Source: Actinomycetes bacterium
Lineage (GTDB): Bacteria; Actinomycetota; Thermoleophilia; Solirubrobacterales; Solirubrobacteraceae
NCBI GenBank assembly: GCA_023405705.1
Contig: JAEXXR010000629.1
Coordinates: 1 to 13,642 of the forward strand
DNA length: 13,642 nucleotides
Reading direction: 5' to 3'
A model generated the notes under the pieces. It was not told where the DNA came from, ran no database searches, and worked only from the letters and a program-made list of their open reading frames with translations. Made by a program: the position numbers and the translations under genes. Position 1 is the stretch's first letter. Each line of letters starts with the position of its first letter. Shown here in pieces: positions 1 to 9,153 of the stretch.

Positions 1-809
1 GTCTTGATCGGGTTTCTCTTGTGCGGCATCGCGGAGGAGCCCTTCTGGCCCTTGCGGAACGGCTCCTCGGCCTCGCGCACCTCGGTCCGCTGCAGGTGGC
101 GGATCTCGGTCGCGATCCGCTCCAGGCCGGCGCCGGCGAGCGCGATCGCCTGCAGCAGCTCGGCGTGGCGGTCGCGTGCGACGACCTGCGTCGAGATCGG
201 CTCGCGCTCCAGCCCCAGGCGCGCCAGCACGCGCGCCTCGTAATCGGGCGAGGTCGCCGCGTAGGTGCCGACGGCACCGGAGATCGCGCCGACGGAGGCC
301 TGCGCGAAGGCGCGCTCCAGCCGCTGCGCGTTGCGGTGGGCCTCGAAGGCGAAGCCGGCGAGCACGATCCCGAAGGTCGTCGGCTCGGCGTGGACGCCGT
401 GCGTGCGGCCGGCCATCACCGTCTGCTTGTGCTCGCGCGCGCGGCGGGCCAGCACCTCGGTGAGCCGGTGGGCGCCGGGGACGATCACCTCGCCCGCGCG
501 CTTGATCTGGAGGCCGAGCGCCGTGTCGAGCACGTCGGAGGAGGTGAGGCCGTAGTGGATCCAGCGGCCGGCCTGCCCGGCCGAGGACGACAGCACGTCG
601 ACGAAGGCGGCGACGTCGTGGTCGGTCGTCTTCTCGCGCTCGTTCACCGCCTCGACGGTGAAGGTCGACGCGCGGATCGCCGCCAGCTCCTCGGCCGTCG
701 GCCCCTCCATCTCCTCGCAGGCCGCGACCTCGACGTCGCGCCAGGCGGTCATGCGGGCTTCGTCGGTCCAGAGAGCGCCCAGCTCCGGGCGCGTGTAGCG
801 AGCGATCAT
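1..809 (-). CDS. purB: Adenylosuccinate lyase PurB (3' end cut off by window edge)
   Basis: PurB catalyses two fumarate-releasing steps of purine synthesis: SAICAR to AICAR, and adenylosuccinate to AMP, in the cytosol. The first 269 codons are visible; the family is usually about 430-475 residues, so the C-terminal part lies outside. The start is the ATG at 809-807, giving MIARYTRPELGALW, a typical PurB N-terminus, after a weak G-rich stretch. Visible family motifs are TTDHDV (H64), TSSDV (residues 89-93), GRTHGVHAEP (H137) and the fumarase/ASL signature GSSAMPHKRNP (257-267), which carries the catalytic serine loop; the frame runs off right after it. It points the same way as purD and purE but is separated from purE by an oppositely oriented secreted glycosidase gene. 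The call is secure. Confidence 0.97.
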   Translation of the reverse strand, partial: MIARYTRPELGALWTDEARMTAWRDVEVAACEEMEGPTAEELAAIRASTFTVEAVNEREKTTDHDVAAFVDVLSSSAGQAGRWIHYGLTSSDVLDTALGLQIKRAGEVIVPGAHRLTEVLARRAREHKQTVMAGRTHGVHAEPTTFGIVLAGFAFEAHRNAQRLERAFAQASVGAISGAVGTYAATSPDYEARVLARLGLEREPISTQVVARDRHAELLQAIALAGAGLERIATEIRHLQRTEVREAEEPFRKGQKGSSAMPHKRNPIK

Positions 810-866
810 GCCCCCGATGATCGCAAGCGGCGCCGCAGCGCGCCTTCGCGCGCTCGCCAGGTGAGA

Positions 867-926
867 CCGGAACGCGACCAAGTCGATACGGGCAGCGTGC
901 CGTTCCGGCGGTACATTGGGCCGGAA
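867..926. repeat. Cluster of three CCGGAA elements upstream of purB
   Basis: CCGGAACG (867-874) is matched by its reverse complement CGTTCCGG (901-908). The overlapping TTCCGGC (903-909) is in turn matched by GCCGGAA (920-926) across a 10-nt spacer. This gives alternating orientations of one hexamer, 58 to 117 nt upstream of the purB start codon. The arrangement could be an operator for a dimeric regulator or alternative stems in a purB leader RNA. No known factor is assigned. Confidence 0.35.
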
Positions 927-1145
927 TCCGAGCTGTGCGGTCGTGCGACCGAAGAAGAGCGATCGGCAAGCGCGTCCGCACGACGTTCGTGATCGCCAGA
1001 TAGGCGAACCCGCGTGAGGGGTCGGGCCAGGACGGCCCGGCACCTCGTCCGAATGGGGCCGAATAGTTGAAACCCCTTGAGCGTTCAACATTCGTCCATC
1101 GGGTGATGCGAGGGCTTGCGACCCGCTCTTATGGTGCTCGCGTCC

Positions 1146-1207
1146 TGCGCACCCGGGACCGGGGAGAAGCGGAGCAGGGAGCGCGACCGCGCGCGCCCAG
1201 GTGCGCA
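1146..1207 (+). other. Possible structured 5' leader of the GH-like gene
   Basis: TGCGCACC (1146-1153) and GGTGCGCA (1200-1207) are perfect 8-bp arms enclosing 46 nt. Inside, GCGCG-ACCG-CGCGC (1181-1194) can form a 5-bp hairpin. The 3' arm ends 10 nt before the AAAGGAGG ribosome binding site at 1218-1225. I do not recognise it as a known riboswitch class, and high GC makes chance stems likely, so this is tentative. Confidence 0.25.
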
Positions 1208-1217
1208 TCATCGATCC

Positions 1218-1225
1218 AAAGGAGG
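1218..1225 (+). promoter_or_regulatory. Strong Shine-Dalgarno deciding a GTG start
   Basis: AAAGGAGG lies 6 nt before the GTG at 1232. This is the best ribosome binding site near the gene. It selects that GTG over the upstream GTG/TTG codons of the same open frame (which begins at 1067) and places a clean signal peptide at the N-terminus. Confidence 0.85.
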
Positions 1226-1231
1226 CGTGTC

Positions 1232-2962
1232 GTGCAGTCGACACGCGCATGTTTAGCTGCGATCTTCGCGGCGGCCTTGCTGTGCCTGCTCGCGGCCGGT
1301 GGCGCGCAGGCGGCCAGATCGGTCACGGGAATCTCGTACCAGGGCGACAACCAGGATCTCCCATCAGGCGCCCAGGTGTTCGCCGACAACATGGGCGCGA
1401 AGTTCCAGCACGTACGGTTCATCGTCCCGTGGAACGTGGCGTTGCTGCCGGCCGGCCACTACGCGCGTGCCGAGATGCAGCGCTGGTACGACCGGCACGT
1501 CGGAAGACAGGAGTTGCTCGTCTCACTCAACGTCCACAACACCTGCGAGGACCAGGTCGCCGCTGGCAACCTGAGCCCTTGCACGCCAGCGGCGCCGAGC
1601 GCCGCTTCGCTGGCCAACGCCTTCAGAGCGTTCCGGACGGCGTGGCCGCAGGTCAGACAGTTCACGGCTTGGAACGAACCGAACCACACGGTGCAAGGCC
1701 GGATCTGGAACGGCAGCGCCTGGTCCGGGACGGCGAGCTTGTCGCCGACCGCCGCCCGGGCGGCCGAGTACTTCGCCGAGGTGCACGGCATCTGCGCCAC
1801 GACAGGCACGTGCACCGTGTACGCCGGCGACTTCGCCGACGGCGACGCGATGGGCGCCTACCCGGGTGACTACAAGAGAGCCCTCGGCGGCATCGTCCCC
1901 GCCGCCTGGGCGGTCCATCCGTACGTCGCAGTCAACAGAGGCCTGACGAGCTGGCTCACGAGCTTCTACACCGACATCGCCGGCAGCCGGCCGGTCTGGT
2001 TCACCGAGGTCGGCGTGATGGCATGTGGCTCGGTGGACGGCAGTTACCAGTGGTACAGCGAGGCCAGTCAGAGCCTCGCAGCCCAGCGTCTCGTCAACCT
2101 GATGGCCGCGCGTGACCCGGCGCGTACCTACTACTACATGCTGAGCGGCGCCCAGTCGGCCGGCTCATGCACGAAGTGGGACACCGGCCTGCTCTACGAC
2201 GATCCGGCGTCTGCAGCGGTCGATGCGCAGCCTCGCACCGCTTTCGCCGTCCTGTTCCCCGAGCTCGCTGGCTCATGGTGGGCGCTGCGCGACAGCAACT
2301 CCAACGGTCCCATCACCCGCACCGTCGTCTTCCCGCGCCCGGGCACCCCGGTGGCCGCCGATTGGGACAGCGACGGCAGAGACACGCCGGGGAGCTTCCT
2401 CAACGGCTCGTGGTGGCTGCGCAGCGCGTTCGGCAGCGGTGGACCGGACAATGCCTTCCAGTACGGCGACGCTGGCCACCGGCCCGTCGCCGGGGACTGG
2501 AACAAGGACGGAGCCGACACGGTCGGCGTCTTCACCCCGGTCAATCTCGGCTGGCACCTGCGAGACGAGAACACCGCCGGCAACGGAACGACGAACTTCA
2601 CGTACGGCTTCTCCGACGGTATCCCGCTCTCCGGCGACTGGAACGGAGACGGATACGACACGATCGGCATCTACAGACCCGGGGAACTCGGGTTCTACCT
2701 CCGCGACAGCAACACAGCCGGCACCGCGGACACACTGGTCCACTATGGGCTTCCCGGCGGGATCCCCGTCGGGGGCGACTGGGACGGCGACGGGCGCGAC
2801 ACGATCGGCATGTTCGACCCAGCGACCGGCACGTGGTACCTGCGCAACAGCAACACGCCCGGCATCGCCGACATAACGTTCTACTTCGGAGGCGCCGGCG
2901 ACAAGCCGGTCGTCGGCGACTGGGACGGCGACGGCGTCGACACGGTCGGCATAGTGCGCTGA
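1232..2962 (+). CDS. Secreted GH39-like glycoside hydrolase with five C-terminal Ca-loop repeats
   Basis: A 576-residue secreted protein. Residues 1-27 form a signal peptide: Arg at 5, hydrophobic core LAAIFAAALLCLLAAGG, cleavage after AQA. Residues 30-345 resemble a clan GH-A TIM-barrel glycosidase of the GH39/PslG style. WNEP (147-150) supplies the likely acid/base E149, HPY is at 229-231, and WFTEVG (256-261) supplies the likely nucleophile E259. Residues 348-576 hold five units starting near 348, 393, 440, 487 and 534. Each has an aromatic W/Y-x-LR-x-x-N-like strand and a loop such as GDWDGDGRDT (loops at 376, 421, 468, 515 and 562). These resemble FG-GAP/VCBS calcium-binding repeats and may bind carbohydrate or the cell surface. 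The start is the GTG after a strong AAAGGAGG. Composition is less GC-biased than its neighbours, and it sits reversed within a purine cluster, hinting at insertion or transfer. The substrate is unknown. Confidence 0.85.
   Translation: MQSTRACLAAIFAAALLCLLAAGGAQAARSVTGISYQGDNQDLPSGAQVFADNMGAKFQHVRFIVPWNVALLPAGHYARAEMQRWYDRHVGRQELLVSLNVHNTCEDQVAAGNLSPCTPAAPSAASLANAFRAFRTAWPQVRQFTAWNEPNHTVQGRIWNGSAWSGTASLSPTAARAAEYFAEVHGICATTGTCTVYAGDFADGDAMGAYPGDYKRALGGIVPAAWAVHPYVAVNRGLTSWLTSFYTDIAGSRPVWFTEVGVMACGSVDGSYQWYSEASQSLAAQRLVNLMAARDPARTYYYMLSGAQSAGSCTKWDTGLLYDDPASAAVDAQPRTAFAVLFPELAGSWWALRDSNSNGPITRTVVFPRPGTPVAADWDSDGRDTPGSFLNGSWWLRSAFGSGGPDNAFQYGDAGHRPVAGDWNKDGADTVGVFTPVNLGWHLRDENTAGNGTTNFTYGFSDGIPLSGDWNGDGYDTIGIYRPGELGFYLRDSNTAGTADTLVHYGLPGGIPVGGDWDGDGRDTIGMFDPATGTWYLRNSNTPGIADITFYFGGAGDKPVVGDWDGDGVDTVGIVR
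2273..2959 (+). repeat. Five tandem ~47-residue repeats inside the GH-like gene
   Basis: The repeat period is 45, 47, 47 and 47 residues measured between the Asp-rich loops. The last two units share the exact DNA stretch GGCGACTGGGACGGCGACGG at 2774-2793 and 2915-2934, exactly 141 bp apart, suggesting recent unit duplication. Units have the order aromatic strand, NSNT-x-G turn, then G-D-W-D/N-x-D-G-x-D-T loop, as in FG-GAP-like beta-propeller blades. Confidence 0.85.
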
Positions 2963-2980
2963 CGCTGCGCGTCGCGCTCG

Positions 2981-3001
2981 GCGGGCGAGCACGACGCCCG
3001 C
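2981..3001. terminator. Small hairpin after the GH-like gene
   Basis: GCGGGCG (2981-2987) and CGCCCGC (2995-3001) form a 7-bp perfect stem with a 7-nt loop, 18 nt past the stop codon of the GH-like gene. There is no U-tract. It may act together with the larger hairpin just downstream. Confidence 0.35.
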
Positions 3002-3017
3002 TGCAGCGATGACGAGA

Positions 3018-3049
3018 CCCGGCGGCCGGCTGTCCAGCCGACCGCCGGG
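3018..3049. terminator. Bidirectional hairpin between convergent GH-like gene and purE
   Basis: CCCGGCGGCCGGCT (3018-3031), loop GTCC, and AGCCGACCGCCGGG (3036-3049) form a 14-bp stem with one mismatch. It sits between the stop codons of two converging genes, 10 nt beyond the purE stop. No clear T-run follows on either strand, as is common in high-GC actinobacteria, so it would be a U-less intrinsic terminator serving both directions. Confidence 0.65.
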
Positions 3050-3058
3050 CTTCGTGCG

Positions 3059-3547
3059 CTACGCGTTGATGATGCGCTCGGCCAGGACGGCCGCGTTCTT
3101 CGGGTTGTCGACGCCGACGCAGGCGACCGGGACGCCGGGGGGCATCTGGGCGATCGCGAGCATCGCGTCGAGGCCGCCGGCGACCGAGGTCTTGCTCGTC
3201 AGCGGGACGCCGATCACCGGCAGGTCGGTGTGGGCGGCGACGGCGCCCGGCAGCGCGGCGGCGAGGCCGGCGCCGGCGATGATCACCTTCAGGCCGCGGG
3301 CTCGGGCCGTCTTCGAGTACTCGGCGACGACGTCGGGGGTGCGGTGGGCGGACATCACCTTGATCTCGTTGGCGATGCCGCGTCTGGTCAGCTCGGCGGC
3401 CGCCTTCTCCATCGCGGGCATGTCGCTCTCGGATCCCATCACGATGCCGACCAGCACGCCGTTGGTCTGCAGCTCCTGCTCGAGGGCGGCGACGGTCTCG
3501 GCGGTGCCGGAGGTCTGCGAGGGGACGGCGGACAGCTCGTCGGTCAT
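3059..3547 (-). CDS. purE: N5-CAIR mutase / AIR carboxylase PurE
   Basis: PurE forms CAIR in de novo purine synthesis, from N5-CAIR made by PurK (class I) or directly from AIR and CO2 (class II). The protein is 162 residues, with a roughly 30-residue leader before the core [14 protein letters not shown]. The motif SAHRTP (66-71) gives H68, equivalent to E. coli H45. The second active-site loop reads [11 protein letters not shown] (91-101), where E. coli has AGAGGAAHLPG, so the position of E. coli H75 is Ala98 and Gly72 is Leu95. The start ATG at 3547 overlaps the purD stop as ATGA and has GGGAG 6 nt upstream, so translation is probably coupled to purD. An in-frame extension into purD coding sequence is spurious. 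No purK is in the window. Confidence 0.95.
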   Translation of the reverse strand: MTDELSAVPSQTSGTAETVAALEQELQTNGVLVGIVMGSESDMPAMEKAAAELTRRGIANEIKVMSAHRTPDVVAEYSKTARARGLKVIIAGAGLAAALPGAVAAHTDLPVIGVPLTSKTSVAGGLDAMLAIAQMPPGVPVACVGVDNPKNAAVLAERIINA

Positions 3548-4824
3548 GCGGTGCTCCCAGTGTCGGTGACGGCGCGCGCGGCGATGTCCCGCCGCAGCTG
3601 CCGTCCTTCGAACGCGATCTTGTCCGCCGCAGCATAGGCAGCGGACCGTGCAGCCGCCGCGTCGTCGCCGAGCGCGGTGACGTTGAGGACGCGGCCGCCG
3701 GCCGTCACGACGGCGCCGCCGGCGTCGCGTCTGGTGCCGGCGTGCGTGACCTCGATCCCCGTGGCGACGGCGTCGAGGCCGTCGATCCGGTCGCCGGTCC
3801 GGGGCGAATCCGGGTACCCGGCGCTGGCCAGGACGAGCGTCACCGCCCACTGCGGCGAGAACGCCAGCTCGACGCCCTCAAGCCCACCTGGCGCGCTCGC
3901 GCGCTCCAGCAGGTCGAGCAGGTCGCCCTCCAGCCGCGGCAGCACCGCCTGCGTCTCGGGGTCGCCGAAGCGGGTGTTGTACTCCAGCACTCTCACGCCG
4001 TCGGCGGTCATCATGAGGCCGGCGTAGAGGACCCCGTGGAAGGGCGTCCCGCGGCGCGCCAGCTCGTCGACGATCGGCTGGTGGACCTGCGCCGCCAGCT
4101 CGCGCACGCGGTCGGGGTCGATCCCCGGCACGGGCGAGTAGGAGCCCATCCCGCCGGTGTTCGGCCCCGCGTCACCGTCGAAGATGCGCTTGTAGTCCTG
4201 CGCCGGCGCCATCGGCAGCGCGCGGACGCCGTCGCAGAGCGCCAGCAGCGACAGCTCCTCGCCGACGAGGTGCTCCTCGACGACGACCTGCTCGGTGCCG
4301 TGACGGTGCTCGACGAGGAACGCCTCCAGCGCCTCGCGCGCCTGGTCCTCGTCCTCGGCGATGATCACGCCCTTGCCGGCCGCGAGGCCGTCGGCCTTGA
4401 TCACGACCGGGTAGCGCTCGACCGCCGCCATCCCCTGCTCCACGGTCGTGACGACCGCGTGCGCGGCGGTCGGCACGCCGGCCGCCGCCATCACCTCCTT
4501 GGAGAACGCCTTCGACCCCTCCAGCCGCGCGGCGGCGGCGACCGGGCCGAAGGCGGGGATGCCGACCGCGGCGAGCGCGTCGACGACGCCGTCGACGAGC
4601 GGCGCCTCGGGGCCGACGACGACGAGGTCGACCGCTTCCGCCTGCGCCGCCGCGACCAGCCCGGCGACGTCGCCGACGGCGACGTCGAGCAGCCGGGCGT
4701 CGGCGGCGATGCCGGCGTTGCCGGGCGTGCACAGCAGCTCCGGCGACTGCGGCGAGCGGGCGAGCGCGCGCACGATCGCGTGCTCGCGCCCCCCGGCGCC
4801 GATGACGAGGACCTTCTTGCTCAC
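3544..4824 (-). CDS. purD: Phosphoribosylamine--glycine ligase PurD
   Basis: PurD (GARS) joins glycine to phosphoribosylamine using ATP, giving GAR, the second step of purine synthesis. The protein is 426 residues, full length for the family. In order: N-domain [12 protein letters not shown] (5-16); ATP-grasp region with [12 protein letters not shown] (142-153); the loop GPNTGGMGS (220-228); the PurD signature RFGDPETQ (285-292); and a C-terminal domain. The start is a GTG (4824-4822), chosen because the product begins [12 protein letters not shown] as in the family. No strong Shine-Dalgarno precedes it, so it may depend on translation of the upstream GYD gene, whose stop is 18 nt away. The GYD stop codon lies in a small palindrome GGCGCT-AG-AGCGCC (4839-4852). 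purE follows with a 4-nt overlap. Confidence 0.97.
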   Translation of the reverse strand: MSKKVLVIGAGGREHAIVRALARSPQSPELLCTPGNAGIAADARLLDVAVGDVAGLVAAAQAEAVDLVVVGPEAPLVDGVVDALAAVGIPAFGPVAAAARLEGSKAFSKEVMAAAGVPTAAHAVVTTVEQGMAAVERYPVVIKADGLAAGKGVIIAEDEDQAREALEAFLVEHRHGTEQVVVEEHLVGEELSLLALCDGVRALPMAPAQDYKRIFDGDAGPNTGGMGSYSPVPGIDPDRVRELAAQVHQPIVDELARRGTPFHGVLYAGLMMTADGVRVLEYNTRFGDPETQAVLPRLEGDLLDLLERASAPGGLEGVELAFSPQWAVTLVLASAGYPDSPRTGDRIDGLDAVATGIEVTHAGTRRDAGGAVVTAGGRVLNVTALGDDAAAARSAAYAAADKIAFEGRQLRRDIAARAVTDTGSTA

Positions 4825-4842
4825 TGTCTGGACCGGCAGGCG

Positions 4843-5124
4843 CTAGAGCGCCGAGATGAAGTCGTCGATCGGGATCGCGGTCAGCGTCTCGTACTGGACG
4901 GTGCCGCGCGAGCCGAGCTCGAGCGAGACGCGCGAGATCGTCTTCTCGTCCGGCGCCTCGACGATGTTCACGAAGTCGAAGCGGCCGAGCGTCGCCCACT
5001 GCGCGAGCACTCTCGCCCCCAGCTGCTCCACTTCCTTGTTGATCTCGCGGATGCGCTGCGGGTTGTTCTTGATCGTCTGCGTTCCCTCTGGCGTGAGCTT
5101 CGAGAGCATGACGTACGTCGGCAT
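4843..5124 (-). CDS. GYD domain protein
   Basis: A 93-residue cytosolic protein. [14 protein letters not shown], the conserved [13 protein letters not shown] stretch (48-60; the family's G-Y/F-D motif) and the C-terminal TLTAIP segment identify the GYD domain family, a small ferredoxin-like fold of unknown biochemical role. The start is the ATG at 5124 with GGGAGG 5 nt upstream; the longer open frame to 5253 lacks this support and is low-complexity. It is the first gene of a run into purD and purE (18-nt gap to purD), so it is probably co-transcribed with purine synthesis. It is not PurS: the sequence has none of that family's pattern, and no purL or purQ is nearby. What it does for purine synthesis, if anything, is unknown. 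Confidence 0.85.
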   Translation of the reverse strand: MPTYVMLSKLTPEGTQTIKNNPQRIREINKEVEQLGARVLAQWATLGRFDFVNIVEAPDEKTISRVSLELGSRGTVQYETLTAIPIDDFISAL

Positions 5125-5251
5125 CGGGGCCTCCCGTCGGTGTCGGTCCTGTCGCGCTTCGTCTCCTTCCCTGCTTTCTATCCCACGAACGCCCGCGACG
5201 CCACCACGCGGCACCGCATCGACTGGCGCGCCGATGCGTTGGTAGGCCATC
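5125..5251. promoter_or_regulatory. Divergent promoter region, GYD-purD-purE versus secreted protein
   Basis: This 127-nt gap lies between two divergently transcribed genes and must carry both promoters. The least GC-rich patch, around TGCTTTCTATCCC (5170-5182), is the best candidate for a -10 region, but no convincing -35/-10 pair can be named on either strand. GGGAGG (5135-5130, minus) serves the GYD gene and GGTAGG (5241-5246, plus) the secreted protein. Confidence 0.45.
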
Positions 5252-5962
5252 ATGGTCTGCGTGATCGCATTGCGCCCCGCCGCCGCAGCACGTCTCGCAG
5301 CGCTCTCGCTCGCCGCCGCAGCGCTCGGCTCAGGAGCTCTCGCGGCAACCGCCCAGGCGAAGGCGAAGATCTCGCTCGACCCGGGCTGCTACCTCAGCAA
5401 CGACAAGGGCGCGCTGACCGGCTCGGGCTTCAAGCCGAACGCGACCTGGACGGCGAAGCTGGCCGGGACGAAGGAGCTCGGCAGCGGCAGAACCGACAGC
5501 AGAGGCCGCATCCGCGCCCGCTTCACCGCGCCCGCCTACGAGCAGAAGAACGGCACGCGCGAGATGACGCTGTCGGTCACCGACGGCCCCAACGTCGCCT
5601 CGACGACCTTCCTGATGTCGCCGCTGACCGCCAGCTTCTCGCCCGAGTCGGGCGACCCGGCGAGACTGCGGGTGCGCTGGCGCGTGCTCGGGATCGGCCC
5701 CGACCGCGGCGTCTACGTCCACTACCTGGGGCCGAACGGCAAGCTCAAGCGGACGGTCCGGATCGGCACCTCCGACTCGGTCTGCGGCGCGCTCAAGACC
5801 GGCCCGATCGCGCTCTTCCCCTTCAGATACACCTTCGGCATCTGGACCTTCCAGGTCGACACGTCGCGCAGATGGTCCGCGAGAACGACGCCGCGGCTGT
5901 CGATCAGATTCAGAATCGCCAGACCGAGAAGAGCGTCCGGCAGAAGAAGAGCGAGCGACTAG
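5252..5962 (+). CDS. Secreted protein of unknown function, Ig-like, with basic tail
   Basis: 236 residues, not recognised as a named family. Residues 1-36 form an Ala-rich signal peptide with two Arg (8 and 14), ending AQA before KAKISLDPGCY. The mature part reads as two beta-sandwich segments. Residues 38-120 have the G-x-L-T-G-S-G-F and D-S-R-G-R-I pattern of Ig-like/IPT-type repeats; residues 126-207 are a strand-rich segment. Two Cys remain in the mature protein (C46, C178), possibly a disulfide. The last 25 residues are extremely Arg-rich (RPRRASGRRRASD end), which could bind the acidic cell envelope. The start is an ATG with GGTAGG 5 nt upstream; GTG at codon 4 is an alternative. About 14 of its roughly 31 Arg codons are AGA. 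It stands alone between divergent and convergent neighbours. Confidence 0.75.
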   Translation: MVCVIALRPAAAARLAALSLAAAALGSGALAATAQAKAKISLDPGCYLSNDKGALTGSGFKPNATWTAKLAGTKELGSGRTDSRGRIRARFTAPAYEQKNGTREMTLSVTDGPNVASTTFLMSPLTASFSPESGDPARLRVRWRVLGIGPDRGVYVHYLGPNGKLKRTVRIGTSDSVCGALKTGPIALFPFRYTFGIWTFQVDTSRRWSARTTPRLSIRFRIARPRRASGRRRASD

Positions 5963-5992
5963 ACGACGGGCGCCGCGCAGGCGCCCGCCGTC
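5962..5992. terminator. Bidirectional hairpin between secreted protein and clpB
   Basis: GACGACGGGCGCC (5962-5974), loop GCGCA, and GGCGCCCGCCGTC (5980-5992) form a 13-bp stem with one mismatch. It begins at the last base of the stop codon of the secreted-protein gene and ends 13 nt from the clpB stop codon. There is no U-tract. Its position between convergent genes suggests it ends transcription from both sides. Confidence 0.65.
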
Positions 5993-6005
5993 TCGCTGCG
6001 ACGCG

Positions 6006-8570
<2,565 letters not shown>

Positions 8571-8598
8571 CCGGCGGGTCCTCTCTGTTCCAAGTTCG

Positions 8599-8625
8599 AG
8601 ATCTAAGTCTAAGTCACTTAGATCT
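8599..8625. promoter_or_regulatory. HAIR-like operator for HspR in front of clpB
   Basis: AGATCTAAGT (8599-8608), 7-nt spacer, ACTTAGATCT (8616-8625): a perfect 10-bp inverted repeat. The known Streptomyces HAIR is CTTGAGT-N7-ACTCAAG; here the 7-nt spacing and the inner AGT/ACT are the same but the arms differ. It lies 29 nt upstream of the clpB ATG, directly after the hspR stop. This A/T-rich patch stands out in very GC-rich DNA. Its place overlaps where a clpB promoter should be (a weak TTGATC is at 8638-8633, minus strand). Binding by HspR is inferred. Confidence 0.75.
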
Positions 8626-8634
8626 TAGCGCGGA

Positions 8635-9153
8635 TCAACCCTCGTTCAAAGGGGCGTCGCCGTCGTCGCCGTCGCCCGTGGAGGGCGGGCGCTCGACGGG
8701 TATCCGGTGGCGCGGCGGCGCCGCTCTGACCGGCACGATCGCTCCCCCGCGGACGTACGGGACGATCTCCGCGCGCAGCGAGCGGCGCAGCTCCTCCAGC
8801 CGCTCGACCTCCTCCTGCAGCTCGCGCGCACGGCGCTCCAGCCGGCGCACCTTCGCGGAGGCGCTCGCAAGCTGCTCCTCCAGCTCGAAGACGCGCTCGA
8901 CGCCGGCCAGGTTCATCCCCAGCTCGGCCGTCATCTCCTGGATCCTGCGCAGCCGCTCGACGTCGGCATGCGAGTAGAGGCGGGTGCCCTTCGGCGAGCG
9001 CTTCGGCGTGATCAGCCCGCGCTGCTCGTACATGCGCAGCGTCTGCGGGTGCATCTCGGCCAGCTCGGCGGCCACCGAGATCATGAAGACGCCGCGGTCG
9101 TCGGAGACCTCGATGCGCGTCGTCGTGCGGATGCGGCGGCCGCCGGAGGCCAT
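8635..9153 (-). CDS. hspR: Heat-shock repressor HspR (MerR family)
   Basis: HspR represses the dnaK operon and clpB by binding HAIR repeats, with DnaK as co-repressor in actinobacteria. The protein is 172 residues. The MerR winged helix-turn-helix starts at FMISVAAELAEMHPQTLRMYEQRGL (23-47) and continues through SPKGTRLYSHADVERLRRIQEM; helix GMNLAGVERVFELE (79-92) leads into a coiled coil (about 88-128) for dimerisation. A Pro-rich then acidic tail (145-172, GDGDDGD) follows; its role is unknown. The start ATG shares its A with the dnaJ stop (TGATG), with GAGGG and GGAGG inside the dnaJ end, so translation is coupled. The long frame reaching into dnaJ is a shadow. Being last in the operon it represses, it closes a feedback loop. 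Confidence 0.94.
   Translation of the reverse strand: MASGGRRIRTTTRIEVSDDRGVFMISVAAELAEMHPQTLRMYEQRGLITPKRSPKGTRLYSHADVERLRRIQEMTAELGMNLAGVERVFELEEQLASASAKVRRLERRARELQEEVERLEELRRSLRAEIVPYVRGGAIVPVRAAPPRHRIPVERPPSTGDGDDGDAPLNEG

Larger units (their letters stand above)
810..1231. other. Intergenic region between divergent purB and GH-like gene
   Basis: This 422-nt stretch has no convincing gene. Frames that stay open here lack a start with a ribosome binding site and look like high-GC shadow frames. It should hold the divergent promoters of purB (minus) and the secreted glycosidase (plus), but I see no clear -35/-10 pair. It contains three CCGGAA/TTCCGG elements (867-926), a near-palindrome CGGTCG-TG-CGACCG (938-951), a hairpin CGGGCC-5 nt-GGCCCG (1023-1039), an inverted repeat GTTGAA-12 nt-TTCAAC (1066-1089), and a structured segment closed by 8-bp arms (1146-1207) just ahead of the glycosidase ribosome binding site. 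Possible operators or leader structure are inference only. Confidence 0.6.

Noticed and set aside
1067..1231. 55-codon N-terminal extension of the GH-like protein
   Set aside because: The extension is Arg-rich with no ribosome binding site and would bury the signal peptide; AAAGGAGG directly supports the GTG at 1232.
4843..5124. GYD gene considered as PurS
   Set aside because: PurS is also a small protein near pur genes, but this sequence has the GYD-family RFDFV...EAPD pattern and no PurS-like pattern, and neither purL nor purQ is adjacent.
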